From: Ruminococcus sp. UBA4240
GTDB taxonomy: Bacteria > Bacillota > Clostridia > Oscillospirales > Ruminococcaceae
Direction: 5' to 3'
Assembly: GCA_002395525.1 (NCBI GenBank)
Contig: DGXE01000028.1
Span: 1 to 15,096, forward strand
DNA length: 15,096 nt
The notes under the pieces were generated by a model. It was not told where the DNA came from and searched no databases. It saw nothing but the letters and a program-made list of their open reading frames with translations. The translations under genes and the position numbers were made by a program. Positions within the stretch are counted from its first letter, which is position 1. Each line of letters starts with the position of its first letter. Positions 14,523 to 15,096 of the stretch are shown here, piece by piece.

Positions 14523-15096
14523 TTATGCGCGGAACTGGAAGAGATAGAGTTTCTTGGGTTTGCGGGTAAGGGCAGTAAGGTCAAGGATTTCCGAGGCGGA
14601 AGCGATGTCCCTTACCGTACCGTCTCCATACAAAATCAAGATACCGCCATCCTTCTCCGAATAGGTCGAGTTGGTGGAGACATGTTCGGAGAAGAAGTAG
14701 TGCGCTTCTTCGGGTTTGATGCCGCAATGGGTGACATAATAGTCCGTTAAGACCTTTTTATCATGGTCGGTGAGCGGTTCGGTTAGGAGCCGTCCACGGA
14801 AGAGTTGGCGGTTAATAAGCGCTTCGCTCAAGAGCCTCAAGACCTTATCATCACAAGAAATCCACGCTTTGATAGCCGAGTAAACATCACTATCGTCCAA
14901 GAGGGCATAGTTTTTCATCGCTTCCGAGCCGAGCCAAAAGTCTTTTTTAGACACCTTATTATATAAGAAGTAATGCAAGGCGGGTGAGCAGAAAAGAGGC
15001 ACGCCCTTTTCCGCCAGTTCTTTTGCCCGTGAGAGGGTCGCGATGAGCAGTTGCTCTGCCGCGACGGATGTTTTATGCAGATAGACCTGCCAATAC
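14523..15096 (-). CDS. HD-domain phosphohydrolase, C-terminal part (5' end outside window)
   Basis: About 191 codons are open to the right window edge, reading YWQVYLHKTSVAAEQLL at the start and ending LYLFQFRA. From memory this matches the C-terminal half of HD-superfamily hydrolases of Bacteroidales (about 400 residues), whose HD metal site lies in the missing N-terminal half. Visible segments include ALHYFLYN, a helix set with WISCDDKVLRLLSEALINRQLF, and FSEHVSTNSTYSEKDGGILIL near the end. These proteins resemble dNTP triphosphohydrolases, but the substrate of this group is not established. A GTG at 15002 is internal, not a start. The gene lies upstream of the tRNA promoter on the same strand. 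It is not Clostridia-like, which supports a foreign origin for this end. Confidence 0.75.
   Translation of the reverse strand, partial: YWQVYLHKTSVAAEQLLIATLSRAKELAEKGVPLFCSPALHYFLYNKVSKKDFWLGSEAMKNYALLDDSDVYSAIKAWISCDDKVLRLLSEALINRQLFRGRLLTEPLTDHDKKVLTDYYVTHCGIKPEEAHYFFSEHVSTNSTYSEKDGGILILYGDGTVRDIASASEILDLTALTRKPKKLYLFQFRA

Noticed and set aside
14296..14547. 83-codon hydrophobic ORF on the plus strand between tRNA-Thr and the HD gene
   Set aside because: Starts at TTG directly beside the tRNA, has no ribosome site, covers the tRNA promoter and ends inside the HD gene; hydrophobicity follows from T-rich sequence.

Overview
The left ~14.1 kb reads as the chromosome of a low-to-medium GC Clostridia, most like Ruminococcus and relatives (Oscillospiraceae). 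The grounds are the style of the rpoB, fhs and typA proteins, strong AGGAGG-type ribosome sites, and several sigma-A promoters with TTGACA-like and TATAAT-like boxes spaced exactly 17 bases. The last ~0.9 kb (about 14.2 kb to the end) looks different. It has a Bacteroidetes-type promoter (TTTG, 19 bases, TACTTTTG), a tRNA-Thr without encoded CCA, and the C-terminal part of a Bacteroidales-like HD-domain hydrolase. The change falls inside a tRNA-Tyr gene whose two acceptor strands do not match, so a chimeric assembly joined through a conserved tRNA is the simplest reading.

Layout. 1-2037 (minus): 5' half of rpoB, with its own upstream promoter and a terminator-like hairpin in the leader. 2479-3927 (plus): divergent AlbA_2/Schlafen-type ATP-binding regulator behind a consensus promoter. 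4028-4378 (plus): small NifX/NifB-type cluster-binding protein. 4380-4897: a gene-free repeat element with inverted G-rich/C-rich ends, two 112-base direct repeats and a strong bidirectional terminator. 4898-6939 (minus): fhs (formate-tetrahydrofolate ligase) followed by a HIT-family hydrolase, probably one operon. 7138-10649 (minus): a three-gene operon of YtrA-type GntR repressor, ABC ATPase and ABC-2 permease with a large C-terminal domain. A perfect 11+11 inverted repeat overlaps its promoter. 10884-12038 (plus): a stand-alone HipA-like kinase, transcribed divergently from the GntR operon. 12092-13915 (minus): typA/bipA, ending convergently with the kinase gene at a shared terminator. 14101-14294 (minus): tRNA-Thr and tRNA-Tyr with a terminator. 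14523-15096 (minus): HD-domain protein, cut by the window edge.

How the genes work together. Housekeeping functions (rpoB, typA, fhs, tRNAs) are interspersed with small regulated modules. The clearest regulatory circuit is GntR-ABC, where the repressor probably controls its own operon through the palindrome at the -10 box. The kinase gene lies 234 bases away and is divergent, which may be functional or only positional. No CRISPR array, transposase or phage gene was found.
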